Below are positions 1 through 5,319 of a stretch of DNA of 5,319 nucleotides, in pieces. The notes below the pieces were generated by a model that saw nothing but the letters and a program-made list of their open reading frames with translations, was not told the origin of the DNA and searched no databases. Within the stretch, counting starts at the first letter, position 1; the number at the start of each line of letters is the position of its first letter. The position numbers and the translations under genes were made by a program. Source of the stretch: Mesotoga sp. (GTDB taxonomy: Bacteria > Thermotogota > Thermotogae > Petrotogales > Kosmotogaceae); contig WOZY01000080.1 of assembly GCA_011620045.1 (NCBI GenBank), positions 1 to 5,319 of the forward strand, in the 5' to 3' direction.

Positions 1-585
1 GGAGATACGGCCAAAGCCGCCATGGAGTTCGATCGTTACATAGACGGTGGAGTCAATAGAATAATTTTGGTCGACTGGGACAACGATGTGATTGGAACGA
101 CGGTCGATTGCGTTGCCCGCACGTACAAAGCCGAGACCGGTGAGGATTTTGTACCTGGCAAGACCGATCCTTCGGCCGTTATAGGTCCGGGAAAGGGAAA
201 GATATGGGGCGTGAGATTCGATACGTCTGGCAGTTTGAGAGACGTCTCAGTCGCCCCGAAAGACGCTTCATCGCTGGGAGTCTGTCCCGAAATGGTCTGG
301 AGGGCTAGAAGGGAATTCGACAGGTGCGGAATGAAGGACTTGAAGATAGTCGTCTCGGGCGGTTTCACGGCGGAGAAGATAGATCTCTTCGAAAAGCTGA
401 ATGTCCCCGCGGATGTTTATGGAGTCGGTTCGTCTCTACTGAAAAACAAGCTGGACTTCACGGCAGATATCGTGGAGGTCGAAGGAAGGCCTTGCGCAAA
501 AGTCGGAAGAGGGAAGAAAGAAGCTCCAAGATTGGAAAAGGTAGCGAGTAACTATTGGAACAACGATAAAGAGGAGAGGTGTTGA
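1..585 (+). CDS. Nicotinate phosphoribosyltransferase-like protein, C-terminal part (5' end outside window)
   Basis: The frame is open from base 1 with no start needed at the first internal ATG (base 22). The upstream codons read GDTAKAA, which fits the family, so the gene is cut by the window edge and 194 residues are visible. Family knowledge: NAPRTase joins nicotinate to PRPP to give nicotinate mononucleotide in the cytoplasmic Preiss-Handler NAD salvage route. Visible support: a GDT...A...F start, the strand VRFDTSG (about residues 72-78), the glycine-rich VVSGGF (about 117-122) and the phosphate-binding-like loop VYGVGSSLL (about 139-147). These follow the type II phosphoribosyltransferase barrel order. 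The tail ([15 protein letters not shown]) also looks like this group. The stop codon lies 2 nt before the preferred pdxS start, so the two are probably co-transcribed. Quinolinate phosphoribosyltransferase (NadC) shares the fold and is the main alternative, but the GVGSSL and VRFDTSG pattern favours NAPRTase. The N-terminal substrate residues cannot be checked here. Confidence 0.85.
   Translation, partial: GDTAKAAMEFDRYIDGGVNRIILVDWDNDVIGTTVDCVARTYKAETGEDFVPGKTDPSAVIGPGKGKIWGVRFDTSGSLRDVSVAPKDASSLGVCPEMVWRARREFDRCGMKDLKIVVSGGFTAEKIDLFEKLNVPADVYGVGSSLLKNKLDFTADIVEVEGRPCAKVGRGKKEAPRLEKVASNYWNNDKEERC
571..579 (+). promoter_or_regulatory. Ribosome binding site deciding the pdxS start
   Basis: The purine run GAGGAGAGG lies inside the last codons of the upstream gene and ends 8 nt before the ATG at 588. 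Two other in-frame starts, GTG at 579 and TTG at 582, would overlap this run or sit too close to it. The spacing therefore supports 588. Confidence 0.7.
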
Positions 586-587
586 AA

Positions 588-1466
588 ATGGAAGCAAAGG
601 GAACCTGGACAGTAAAAAAAGGGTTCGCTGAAATGTTCAAGAACGGCGTAATCATGGACGTCACGAATCCCGAGCAGGCAAAGATAGCTCAGGATGCCGG
701 AGCCACGGCAGTAATGGCTCTTGAAAGAGTACCGGCGGATATCCGAAAAGAGGGCGGAGTAGCCCGAATGGCGAAAATCGGTCTCATCAAAGAGATCATG
801 GAATCTGTTACGATCCCTGTAATGGCAAAAGCGAGAATTGGACATATTGCCGAAGCGAAGATCCTCGAAGCTATTGGCGTTGACTTCATCGACGAATCGG
901 AGGTTCTTACACCTGCAGATGATAAATATCACATAGACAAGAGAATATTCACCGTCCCCTTCGTTTGTGGAGCGAGAAATCTCGGAGAAGCAGTCAGAAG
1001 AATCGCCGAGGGCGCTGCGATGATCAGAACAAAGGGAGAGGCAGGCACCGGAAATATCATCGAAGCCGTCAAGCACATGAGAACCGTAAACGAAGAAGTG
1101 AGAAAGGCCCAGATGATGAACGATGCCGAACTCGTCCATTATGGAAAGGAGATCGGTGCGCCTGTCGAGATCCTCAGCCAGGTAAGAGAGCTCGGGCGGC
1201 TTCCAGTCGTCAATTTCGCCGCCGGCGGAGTGGCTACACCGGCCGATGCGGCTCTCATGATGATGCTCGGCTGCGACGGAGTCTTCGTAGGTTCGGGAAT
1301 CTTCAAGTCAAAGGATCCTGCAAGAATGGCCAAAGCGATCGTAGAAGCAGTTTCGCATTATGAGAATGCCGAAGCTTTGGCAGAGATCTCGGAAAACGTT
1401 GGAGATGCAATGGACGGTCTCGAGATCGAGACTCTTGAAGTTCGAATGGAAGAAAGAGGCTGGTAA
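588..1466 (+). CDS. pdxS: Pyridoxal 5'-phosphate synthase, lyase/synthase subunit PdxS
   Basis: PdxS forms a ring of (beta/alpha)8 barrels. It condenses ribose 5-phosphate, glyceraldehyde 3-phosphate and ammonia (from PdxT) into PLP, in the cytoplasm. The protein is 292 aa from ATG 588, the usual family length, and is highly conserved along its whole length. With this start the known catalytic residues fall at the standard numbers: Asp24 (VIMDVT), Lys81 (PVMAKAR) and Lys149 ([11 protein letters not shown]). The phosphate-binding glycine segments [14 protein letters not shown] and GVFVGSGIF are intact, as is the C-terminal end VRMEERGW. A longer version starting at GTG 579 would add three residues and overlap the upstream gene. 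ATG 588 is preferred because of the RBS spacing and the residue numbering. pdxT follows after 3 nt, the usual pdxST arrangement. No regulatory site is visible between this gene and the upstream gene. Confidence 0.98.
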   Translation: MEAKGTWTVKKGFAEMFKNGVIMDVTNPEQAKIAQDAGATAVMALERVPADIRKEGGVARMAKIGLIKEIMESVTIPVMAKARIGHIAEAKILEAIGVDFIDESEVLTPADDKYHIDKRIFTVPFVCGARNLGEAVRRIAEGAAMIRTKGEAGTGNIIEAVKHMRTVNEEVRKAQMMNDAELVHYGKEIGAPVEILSQVRELGRLPVVNFAAGGVATPADAALMMMLGCDGVFVGSGIFKSKDPARMAKAIVEAVSHYENAEALAEISENVGDAMDGLEIETLEVRMEERGW

Positions 1467-1469
1467 GGG

Positions 1470-2072
1470 TTGAAGATCGGGGTTCTCGGAATTCAAGGCG
1501 CTATACAGGAACATCTATCGATTCTCAGGAAGACAGGAGTCGAACCGTCCTGGGTGAAGAACCGGAAGGAACTCGACTCCGTTGAGGCTCTGGTAATGCC
1601 GGGTGGAGAGTCGACCACGATGATCAAGCTCTTGAAGAGATTCGAAATGTGGGAAATCCTCAGGAATAGAATAGAAGATGGAATGCCGGTCTTGGCGACC
1701 TGCGCGGGCATGATTCTCCTGTCGAGGAAGATTGAGAACGTGGTCAATCAGGACTCTCTGGGCGTTCTAGACATAAGCGTCAAGAGAAATGGTTACGGCA
1801 GGCAGATCAACAGCTTCGAGGTCGATCTACAGATAGACGAGATAGGTCCCGAACCATTCAGGGCAGTATTCATTCGGGCTCCAAAGATCGAATCGATCAG
1901 TGGCGAAGTTAGAGTCCTGACCAGCTACGACGGATCGCCGGTGCTTGTTCGCCAGGGTAACGTGCTGGCAGCCTCCTTTCATCCCGAACTCACAGGGGAC
2001 CTGAGAATTCACCGGTACTTTCTAAAGATGGCCGAAGCGGCTGAAAAGAGGATTAAAGAGTGTGCAGAATGA
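1470..2072 (+). CDS. pdxT: Pyridoxal 5'-phosphate synthase, glutaminase subunit PdxT
   Basis: PdxT is a class I (triad) glutamine amidotransferase. It hydrolyses glutamine and channels ammonia into the PdxS barrel. The 200-residue protein starts MKIGVLGIQGAIQEH, the standard family beginning, which supports the TTG start at 1470. An AAAGAGG ribosome site lies at 1453-1459, 10 nt upstream. The motif PGGESTTM (residues 44-51) forms the oxyanion/PdxS-contact region. The nucleophile is Cys78 in ATCAGM, and the His171/Glu173 pair lies in SFHPELTGD. RNGYGRQ..SFE (106-117) and FIRAP (134-138) are also family signatures. The triad is complete, so it should be active. It follows pdxS by 3 nt, and its last 13 bases are shared with the next gene. 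The TTG start with modest spacing may lower its translation relative to PdxS, although the two subunits assemble 1:1; that is inference. Confidence 0.97.
   Translation: MKIGVLGIQGAIQEHLSILRKTGVEPSWVKNRKELDSVEALVMPGGESTTMIKLLKRFEMWEILRNRIEDGMPVLATCAGMILLSRKIENVVNQDSLGVLDISVKRNGYGRQINSFEVDLQIDEIGPEPFRAVFIRAPKIESISGEVRVLTSYDGSPVLVRQGNVLAASFHPELTGDLRIHRYFLKMAEAAEKRIKECAE
2044..2051 (+). promoter_or_regulatory. Ribosome binding site for the GTG-initiated amidotransferase gene
   Basis: AAAAGAGG inside the 3' end of pdxT ends 8 nt before GTG 2060 and 17 nt before the competing ATG 2069. The spacing favours GTG, in line with the need for Cys at position 2 of the protein. Confidence 0.65.
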
Positions 2073-2716
2073 TCGCCTTCAAAGCAGATAAGGAAATAGA
2101 CACAAACTGGATTTTAGACATTCTAAAGGTCATCTCCGAAAAAGGCATTTCCAGCCCTCATAGTGACGGCTGGGGCTATGCCCTTCGTGGCGAAGGAAGA
2201 GAGACCTACAACAGTTCCGGAGCGATCTTTGATAGCGATGAGAAGCTTCCCCCAAGCAGGGTCGGCATTGTTCATTCTCGAAAGGCGTCAAAGGGATACG
2301 TTGTCAATCTCGAACACGTGCACCCCTTCTACGCCACAGTCAAGGGAAGGAACTACTCCTTCTGTCACAACGGCACGATATACGACTTCGCGAGCGCTGA
2401 AGGAATGACAGATACACAGAGATATCTCGAGCTTCTGGTCAGCAATCTCGAAAGATACGAGACGAAGAGAGCCCTGGAAATCACCGCAGGCTTTGTGGCG
2501 AAGAACTACCGCTACACTTCGATCAACGCGCTTCTCACGGACTATGAAAACGTTTGGGCAATAAGACAGAACGCAGAGAAAGACGACACGGAGCACGCCC
2601 TGTTTCTTTACGAGATGGACGGGGTTAGGATAGTCTCCAGCGAACCCGTTGAGAAATTCGGCGATCTCCCCGGAAACTCTATCGAGATTAAAAACGGCGA
2701 ATCGATAGTTTTATGA
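2060..2716 (+). CDS. Class II glutamine amidotransferase-like (Ntn hydrolase) protein
   Basis: The 218-residue protein begins M-C-R-M-I-A-F. In class II amidotransferases (PurF/GltB-type domain, stand-alone YafJ/EgtC-like group) Cys2 becomes the N-terminal nucleophile after removal of Met. Other family features are visible: HSDGWGYA (34-41), VHSRKAS (71-77) with the glutamine-carboxylate Arg74, H-V-HPF (86-90) and the oxyanion-loop CHNGTIYDF (102-110). The length fits a single-domain member, and no synthase domain is fused. The family hydrolyses glutamine or an amide, or related gamma-glutamyl bonds; the acceptor here is unknown. The GTG start is chosen because it supplies Cys2. An ATG at 2069 overlaps the pdxT stop as ATGA and would be an easy but wrong choice, since it removes the nucleophile. 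The 13-nt overlap with pdxT suggests translational coupling. Whether it relates to PLP synthesis is unknown, because PdxT already supplies ammonia there. Confidence 0.88.
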   Translation: MCRMIAFKADKEIDTNWILDILKVISEKGISSPHSDGWGYALRGEGRETYNSSGAIFDSDEKLPPSRVGIVHSRKASKGYVVNLEHVHPFYATVKGRNYSFCHNGTIYDFASAEGMTDTQRYLELLVSNLERYETKRALEITAGFVAKNYRYTSINALLTDYENVWAIRQNAEKDDTEHALFLYEMDGVRIVSSEPVEKFGDLPGNSIEIKNGESIVL

Positions 2717-2721
2717 ATATC

Positions 2722-2763
2722 ATAAGAAATGCGTCTGGAGAACTTTCCAAACGCATTTCTTAT
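2722..2763. terminator. Bidirectional hairpin terminator between convergent genes
   Basis: The arms 2722-2734 and 2751-2763 are perfect 13-bp reverse complements (ATAAGAAATGCGT against its complement). An inner pairing of 4 bp (2736-2739 with 2746-2749) follows one mismatch, leaving a loop of about 6 nt. The outer arms are A-rich on one side and T-rich on the other, so RNA from either strand ends the stem with a short U-rich stretch. There is no long separate U-tract. It begins 5 nt after the plus-strand stop and ends 8 nt before the minus-strand stop, which is where a shared terminator is expected. Confidence 0.8.
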
Positions 2764-2771
2764 TGAGAGAA

Positions 2772-3683
2772 CTAGAAGTCTATTCCGAGTTCCTTCATGA
2801 CTGTGACAAGATTGCTGTCAAGAGATGCAATTTCCGAATTCTCCAGTCTCTTGAGAGGAGTTTTCACACTGCCCATCTTTAGGCCCCTTCTTTCGAGAAC
2901 ATGTTTCATATACGGAATATTTGCACCGTTCCCCAATGCCATCGTCAGCTTTGTCAATGACTTCTGACTATCAAATGCCTTGTCGAAGTCACCAGCTCTT
3001 ACCGCATCTCGGACTTTCACGAAGAATTCCGGAAAGACTGCTCCGGGGCCCGAAACACAGCCTCTGGCACCGGCGATTAGAACCGATGCGAATGCAGCAT
3101 CGCATCCAACGACCGTACTGAACGTCGACGGCAGTGCCCAAATCACACTCAGCGAATTCACGAAATCGCCGCTGCTGTCTTTCAAGCCGACAATACTCTT
3201 GTGTTTTTCATGGAGTCTGGCAATGACATCGACGCTAACCGGGTTTTTCGTCAGAGAAGGAATATTGTAGATGTATAAAGGGAAGTCGCTTACAGAATCC
3301 GCTATCTTGTCGTAAAAACCGAAGAGCTCCTCCTGCTTGTGATTGAAGAAGAAAGGCGAAACTACTGCGGCCGCGTCTGCTCCAGATTCCTTTGAGTGCT
3401 TCAACAGTTCGATTATGTCTTCCAGCACTGCAGCTCCGCAATGAGAGACAACAGTCATTCTCCCTTTGTTTGCCTCGAGGAATGACTCCAGAGCCTTTTT
3501 TCTTTCAGGCAATGTGAGGGATGTTCCCTCACCGGTCGTGCCGAGCACAAACATTCCGTCGACACCTTTCTCAGCCAGGAAGTCCACATAGGACTTTATT
3601 GCATTGTGGTCAACACAGGAACCATCATCATTCATCGGAGTTAGCGGAGCTACGCCGACCCCTTCAAGTAATCTTCTCACCAT
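2772..3683 (-). CDS. DapA/N-acetylneuraminate lyase superfamily aldolase, non-canonical
   Basis: This 303-residue cytoplasmic (beta/alpha)8 barrel belongs to the class I pyruvate-type aldolases that form a Schiff base with a 2-oxo acid. Visible: the N-terminal GVGVAPLTPM, the carboxylate-binding loop GTTGEG (48-53), Tyr139 in YIYNIPS and the Schiff-base Lys168 in GLKDSSGD. The length is normal (about 290-305). Two marks of true dihydrodipicolinate synthase are missing. The E. coli Arg138 position is Leu144 (YNIPSLT), and the Tyr107 position is Phe112 (SPFFFN). A DapA role in lysine synthesis is therefore doubtful. A lyase for a sugar-acid or 4-hydroxy-2-oxo acid is more likely, with the substrate unknown. 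It is the last gene after the permease and aminotransferase and overlaps the aminotransferase by 7 nt. The GGGAG ribosome site is only 3 nt from ATG 3683. GTG at 3680 (next codon) gives a 6-nt gap and a 4-nt GTGA overlap, so the start may be one codon later. Confidence 0.88.
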   Translation of the reverse strand: MVRRLLEGVGVAPLTPMNDDGSCVDHNAIKSYVDFLAEKGVDGMFVLGTTGEGTSLTLPERKKALESFLEANKGRMTVVSHCGAAVLEDIIELLKHSKESGADAAAVVSPFFFNHKQEELFGFYDKIADSVSDFPLYIYNIPSLTKNPVSVDVIARLHEKHKSIVGLKDSSGDFVNSLSVIWALPSTFSTVVGCDAAFASVLIAGARGCVSGPGAVFPEFFVKVRDAVRAGDFDKAFDSQKSLTKLTMALGNGANIPYMKHVLERRGLKMGSVKTPLKRLENSEIASLDSNLVTVMKELGIDF

Positions 3684-4843
3684 GATCTCCCTTCTGCCAA
3701 TCTTCTGGCCGCTTCCGTCATAGCTTCGAACTCCTGAACCAAGCCCATTCTGACCTTCCGTGAACCGTTGGCGCCATAGGCTGTTCCAGGAACAACGAGA
3801 ATACCGTAATCTCTGTATAGTTTTTCGGTGAAGCTCCAGGGATCAATGCCTTCCGGCGTGGAAACCCATACATACATCGCTCCCTGGGGAGCAGTGAAGA
3901 TCAATCCCGATGCCTTCAGACCTTCAGTAATCGCATCTCGTCTGCGCTGATATATTCCCCTGAGTTCACAATAATAAGAATCGGGGGTAGACTTCAAAGC
4001 TCCCGCAGCGGCGAGCTGGATAGGGTAGAAGACATTTGAGTCGATCTTCGATTTGTAAAGTTTCACTGCGTCCAGAAGACGTTTTTCGGCTACTATTGCC
4101 CCAACTCTCCATCCGGCCATGTTATAGGTCTTTGAGAAGGCGAAGTACTCCAGTCCCAGTTCGAGATTCTGGCGCGCTTCGAAATAACTGTTGACTTCGA
4201 GATTGTCAAAGGCTATTTCGGAGTATGCAAGATCACTCATCACGACAAAACCGTACTTGCCGGAAAGCTCGGAAAGCCGGTCGTAGTATTCTCTGTTTGC
4301 CACTCGGCCGGTGGGATTTGAGGGGTAATTAACGATTACCATTTTCGGCTTGTGCAACTTGGCAAGACTTTCGATTTCGTCTAGAGTGGCCATTGGATCA
4401 ACATCGCCGTCGTAGGTGAGAAGCTTTCCTCCGGTGAAAAGAACAGCCTCGAAGTATGTTGGATAACCTGGATCAGGAACAAGAATCGAATCACCGGCAT
4501 TTACCAGTGCATGTAATGCATTGAAAATAGCCTCTTTGATTCCGACAGTGACGAGCACATTTTCTTCGGGATTCAGCGTGACTCCAAAGCGTTTTCTGTA
4601 CCAGTCAGTAACAGCCTCAAGAAGCTCCGGAGCCCCGTGCTGCGGTGGATAAGTGTGGTAGGCAGGATTCGACAGGTTCTCCTTCATTACCTCCACTATC
4701 CATCCCGGGGTTGGTCTGTTCGGGGCACCTATTGAAAGGTTGATCATTTTCTGTTTTGGTGGTTCTTTCTTCAGACCGTTAATGAATCCAAAGGCATCGG
4801 GCCTGAAAAACTCAAGCTTGGAAGACTCGAGCTGAAACTTCAT
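3677..4843 (-). CDS. PLP-dependent class I/II aminotransferase (fold type I, DapL/AspC-like)
   Basis: The 388-residue length is typical of the family. It should move an amino group between an amino acid and a 2-oxo acid in the cytoplasm. In order: LSIGAPNRPTP (36-46), the YPPQHGAPEL entry loop (65-74), DPGYPTY (124-130), NYPSNPTGR (172-180) with Asn176, the PLP-ring Asp204 and Tyr207 (SDLAYSE), the Schiff-base Lys238 in FSKTYNMAGWRVG with phosphate-binding Arg246, and the C-terminal carboxylate-binding Arg365 (VRMGL). SKTYNMAGWR is common in LL-diaminopimelate aminotransferases and in alanine/aspartate/methionine-type relatives, so the substrate cannot be told from motifs. The segment usually G-S-K-E is GIKE (101-104). 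The start is ATG 4843, with a strong GGGAGGGAG ribosome site at about 4850-4859 and 6 nt spacing. It overlaps the permease stop as ATGA and overlaps the aldolase start, so translational coupling on both sides is likely. The operon suggests it acts on the amino acid brought in by the transporter. Confidence 0.93.
   Translation of the reverse strand: MKFQLESSKLEFFRPDAFGFINGLKKEPPKQKMINLSIGAPNRPTPGWIVEVMKENLSNPAYHTYPPQHGAPELLEAVTDWYRKRFGVTLNPEENVLVTVGIKEAIFNALHALVNAGDSILVPDPGYPTYFEAVLFTGGKLLTYDGDVDPMATLDEIESLAKLHKPKMVIVNYPSNPTGRVANREYYDRLSELSGKYGFVVMSDLAYSEIAFDNLEVNSYFEARQNLELGLEYFAFSKTYNMAGWRVGAIVAEKRLLDAVKLYKSKIDSNVFYPIQLAAAGALKSTPDSYYCELRGIYQRRRDAITEGLKASGLIFTAPQGAMYVWVSTPEGIDPWSFTEKLYRDYGILVVPGTAYGANGSRKVRMGLVQEFEAMTEAARRLAEGRSW
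3687..3694 (-). promoter_or_regulatory. Ribosome binding site of the aldolase gene
   Basis: On the minus strand GAAGGGAG lies in the 3' end of the aminotransferase gene. It is 3 nt from ATG 3683 and 6 nt from GTG 3680. The short distance to ATG leaves the exact start open by one codon. Confidence 0.55.
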
Positions 4844-5319
4844 TTGTTACTCCCTCCCTCTAGTTTTTTAGATACGACAATTAGCGGATAGCACACAAGT
4901 ATGAAGAACACAGACACTATGCTGAATGCAGTAAACGGACTCAAAGTCAGTTGCATTATCTGTCTGGAGGTTCTGACGATCTCAACCATTCCAACGAGTG
5001 AGACTATCGAAGTGTCCTTTATTGTCATTACTATCTGGCCGACAATTGACGGCATGGTACTCTTAATGATCTGGGGTAAAACAACATGGACTAGTTTCTG
5101 AAAGTAGTTCATTCCAAGAGCCTCAGCCGCTTCAAACTGCCCTTTATCTAGAGACAGAAGGCCGCTTCTGAAAACCTCTGAGAGATAAGCCGTTGCCGTA
5201 ACTGAAAGAACAACTATTCCCGTTTGAAACGCGCCCAATTCAATTCCAACGTACGGTAGCGCAAAGTAGATCGCATAGACGATTATCAAGAAGGGCGATC
5301 CCCTGATTATCTCTACAAC
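4840..5319 (-). CDS. Polar amino-acid ABC transporter permease, C-terminal part (5' end outside window)
   Basis: The frame stays open to the window edge, so the gene is cut; 159 C-terminal residues are visible. A TTG at 5289 is not a real start. The codons before it read VVEIIRGSPF, the conserved EIIRGTP-type loop of the HisM/GlnP/ArtQ permease family. The visible part contains the cytoplasmic EAA loop (QFEAAEALGMNYFQKLVHVVLPQ region, about 61-83, with E-A-A, G69 and L-P at 81-82), which docks on the ATPase. It also contains three to four hydrophobic spans (about 11-26, 30-47, 95-115, 131-151), followed by a short basic tail. Family knowledge: such inner-membrane permeases pair with a periplasmic or lipid-anchored binding protein and a GlnQ-type ATPase to import amino acids. 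Those partners are not in the window and may lie upstream. Which amino acid is moved cannot be told. ATGA overlap with the aminotransferase links transport and metabolism. Confidence 0.93.
   Translation of the reverse strand, partial: VVEIIRGSPFLIIVYAIYFALPYVGIELGAFQTGIVVLSVTATAYLSEVFRSGLLSLDKGQFEAAEALGMNYFQKLVHVVLPQIIKSTMPSIVGQIVMTIKDTSIVSLVGMVEIVRTSRQIMQLTLSPFTAFSIVSVFFILVCYPLIVVSKKLEGGSNK
4850..4859 (-). promoter_or_regulatory. Strong ribosome binding site of the aminotransferase gene
   Basis: On the minus strand the purine run AGGGAGGGAG lies inside the last codons of the permease gene, 6 nt before ATG 4843. It supports that start and suggests efficient translation independent of the ATGA coupling. 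Confidence 0.7.

Noticed and set aside
22..24. ATG as the start of the first gene
   Set aside because: The frame is open upstream and the preceding residues GDTAKAA belong to the family pattern, so the gene is cut by the window edge rather than starting here.
579..587. GTG 579 or TTG 582 as the pdxS start
   Set aside because: They overlap or crowd the ribosome site, and they shift the catalytic residues away from the standard numbers 24, 81 and 149, which ATG 588 matches exactly.
552..1139. Long minus-strand open frame (195 codons) inside pdxS
   Set aside because: It lies opposite the strongly conserved pdxS gene. Its translation is Ser/Phe/His/Cys-rich, without any recognisable domain. It is an antisense shadow.
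965..1363. Plus-strand 132-codon frame within pdxS
   Set aside because: It is Arg/Ser-rich with no motif and fully inside pdxS in another frame; a shadow of its codon use.
2288..2596. Minus-strand 102-codon frame opposite the class II amidotransferase
   Set aside because: The plus-strand frame carries clear family motifs over this whole span. The reverse frame shows none.
2980..3270. Plus-strand frame of 96 codons opposite the aldolase gene
   Set aside because: It covers the aldolase active-site region, has low-information composition and no motif; a shadow frame.
2772..4843. Lysine biosynthesis pair dapA-dapL
   Set aside because: The aldolase lacks the DapA Arg138 and Tyr107 equivalents and the neighbour is an amino-acid permease. 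The idea is kept only as a weaker alternative.
1..5319. Defence system, prophage, insertion sequence, CRISPR or RNA gene
   Set aside because: Nearly every base is accounted for by metabolic genes with uniform codon use. No repeats beyond the terminator hairpin, transposase, integrase or tRNA/rRNA sequence was seen.

Overview
The window is compact bacterial sequence with moderate GC. It holds six protein genes in two convergent, tightly packed clusters and only about 55 bases of non-coding DNA between them. The PdxS and PdxT proteins resemble the Thermotoga versions as I remember them. The GC content, higher than in most thermotogal hyperthermophiles' close kin, suggests a Thermotogota member of the Mesotoga/Kosmotoga type. 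This placement is inference from protein resemblance, with no database search behind it.

Plus-strand cluster (1-2716). The 3' part of a nicotinate phosphoribosyltransferase-like gene (NAD salvage) is followed after 2 nt by pdxS and then, after 3 nt, by pdxT. PdxS and PdxT are the synthase and glutaminase subunits of the DXP-independent PLP synthase. Next, overlapping the end of pdxT by 13 nt, is a class II (N-terminal-nucleophile) glutamine amidotransferase-like protein. The spacing suggests one transcript for cofactor synthesis and salvage, whose promoter lies upstream of the window. The last gene needs a GTG start to keep its catalytic Cys2; the nearby ATG would remove it.

Middle (2717-2771). 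This gap holds a strong inverted repeat, with a perfect 13-bp outer stem, sitting between the two convergent stop codons. It probably acts as a bidirectional terminator.

Minus-strand cluster (5319 down to 2772). Read in the direction of transcription, it contains the 3' part of a polar amino-acid ABC transporter permease, a fold-type I PLP aminotransferase (ATGA overlap with the permease) and a DapA/N-acetylneuraminate-lyase superfamily aldolase (7-nt overlap, or 4 nt if GTG is used). The aldolase keeps the Schiff-base lysine and the active-site tyrosine. It lacks the Arg and the second Tyr that mark true dihydrodipicolinate synthase. The import - transamination - aldol cleavage order suggests use of an amino acid whose 2-oxo acid can be split by an aldolase, rather than lysine biosynthesis. 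That pathway is a hypothesis.

I saw no RNA genes, mobile elements, CRISPR arrays or origins. Both outer genes are cut by the window edges, so no promoter for either cluster is visible. I found no clear sign of a wholly new system. The most interesting points are the class II amidotransferase coupled to pdxT and the non-canonical aldolase in a transport/aminotransferase operon.
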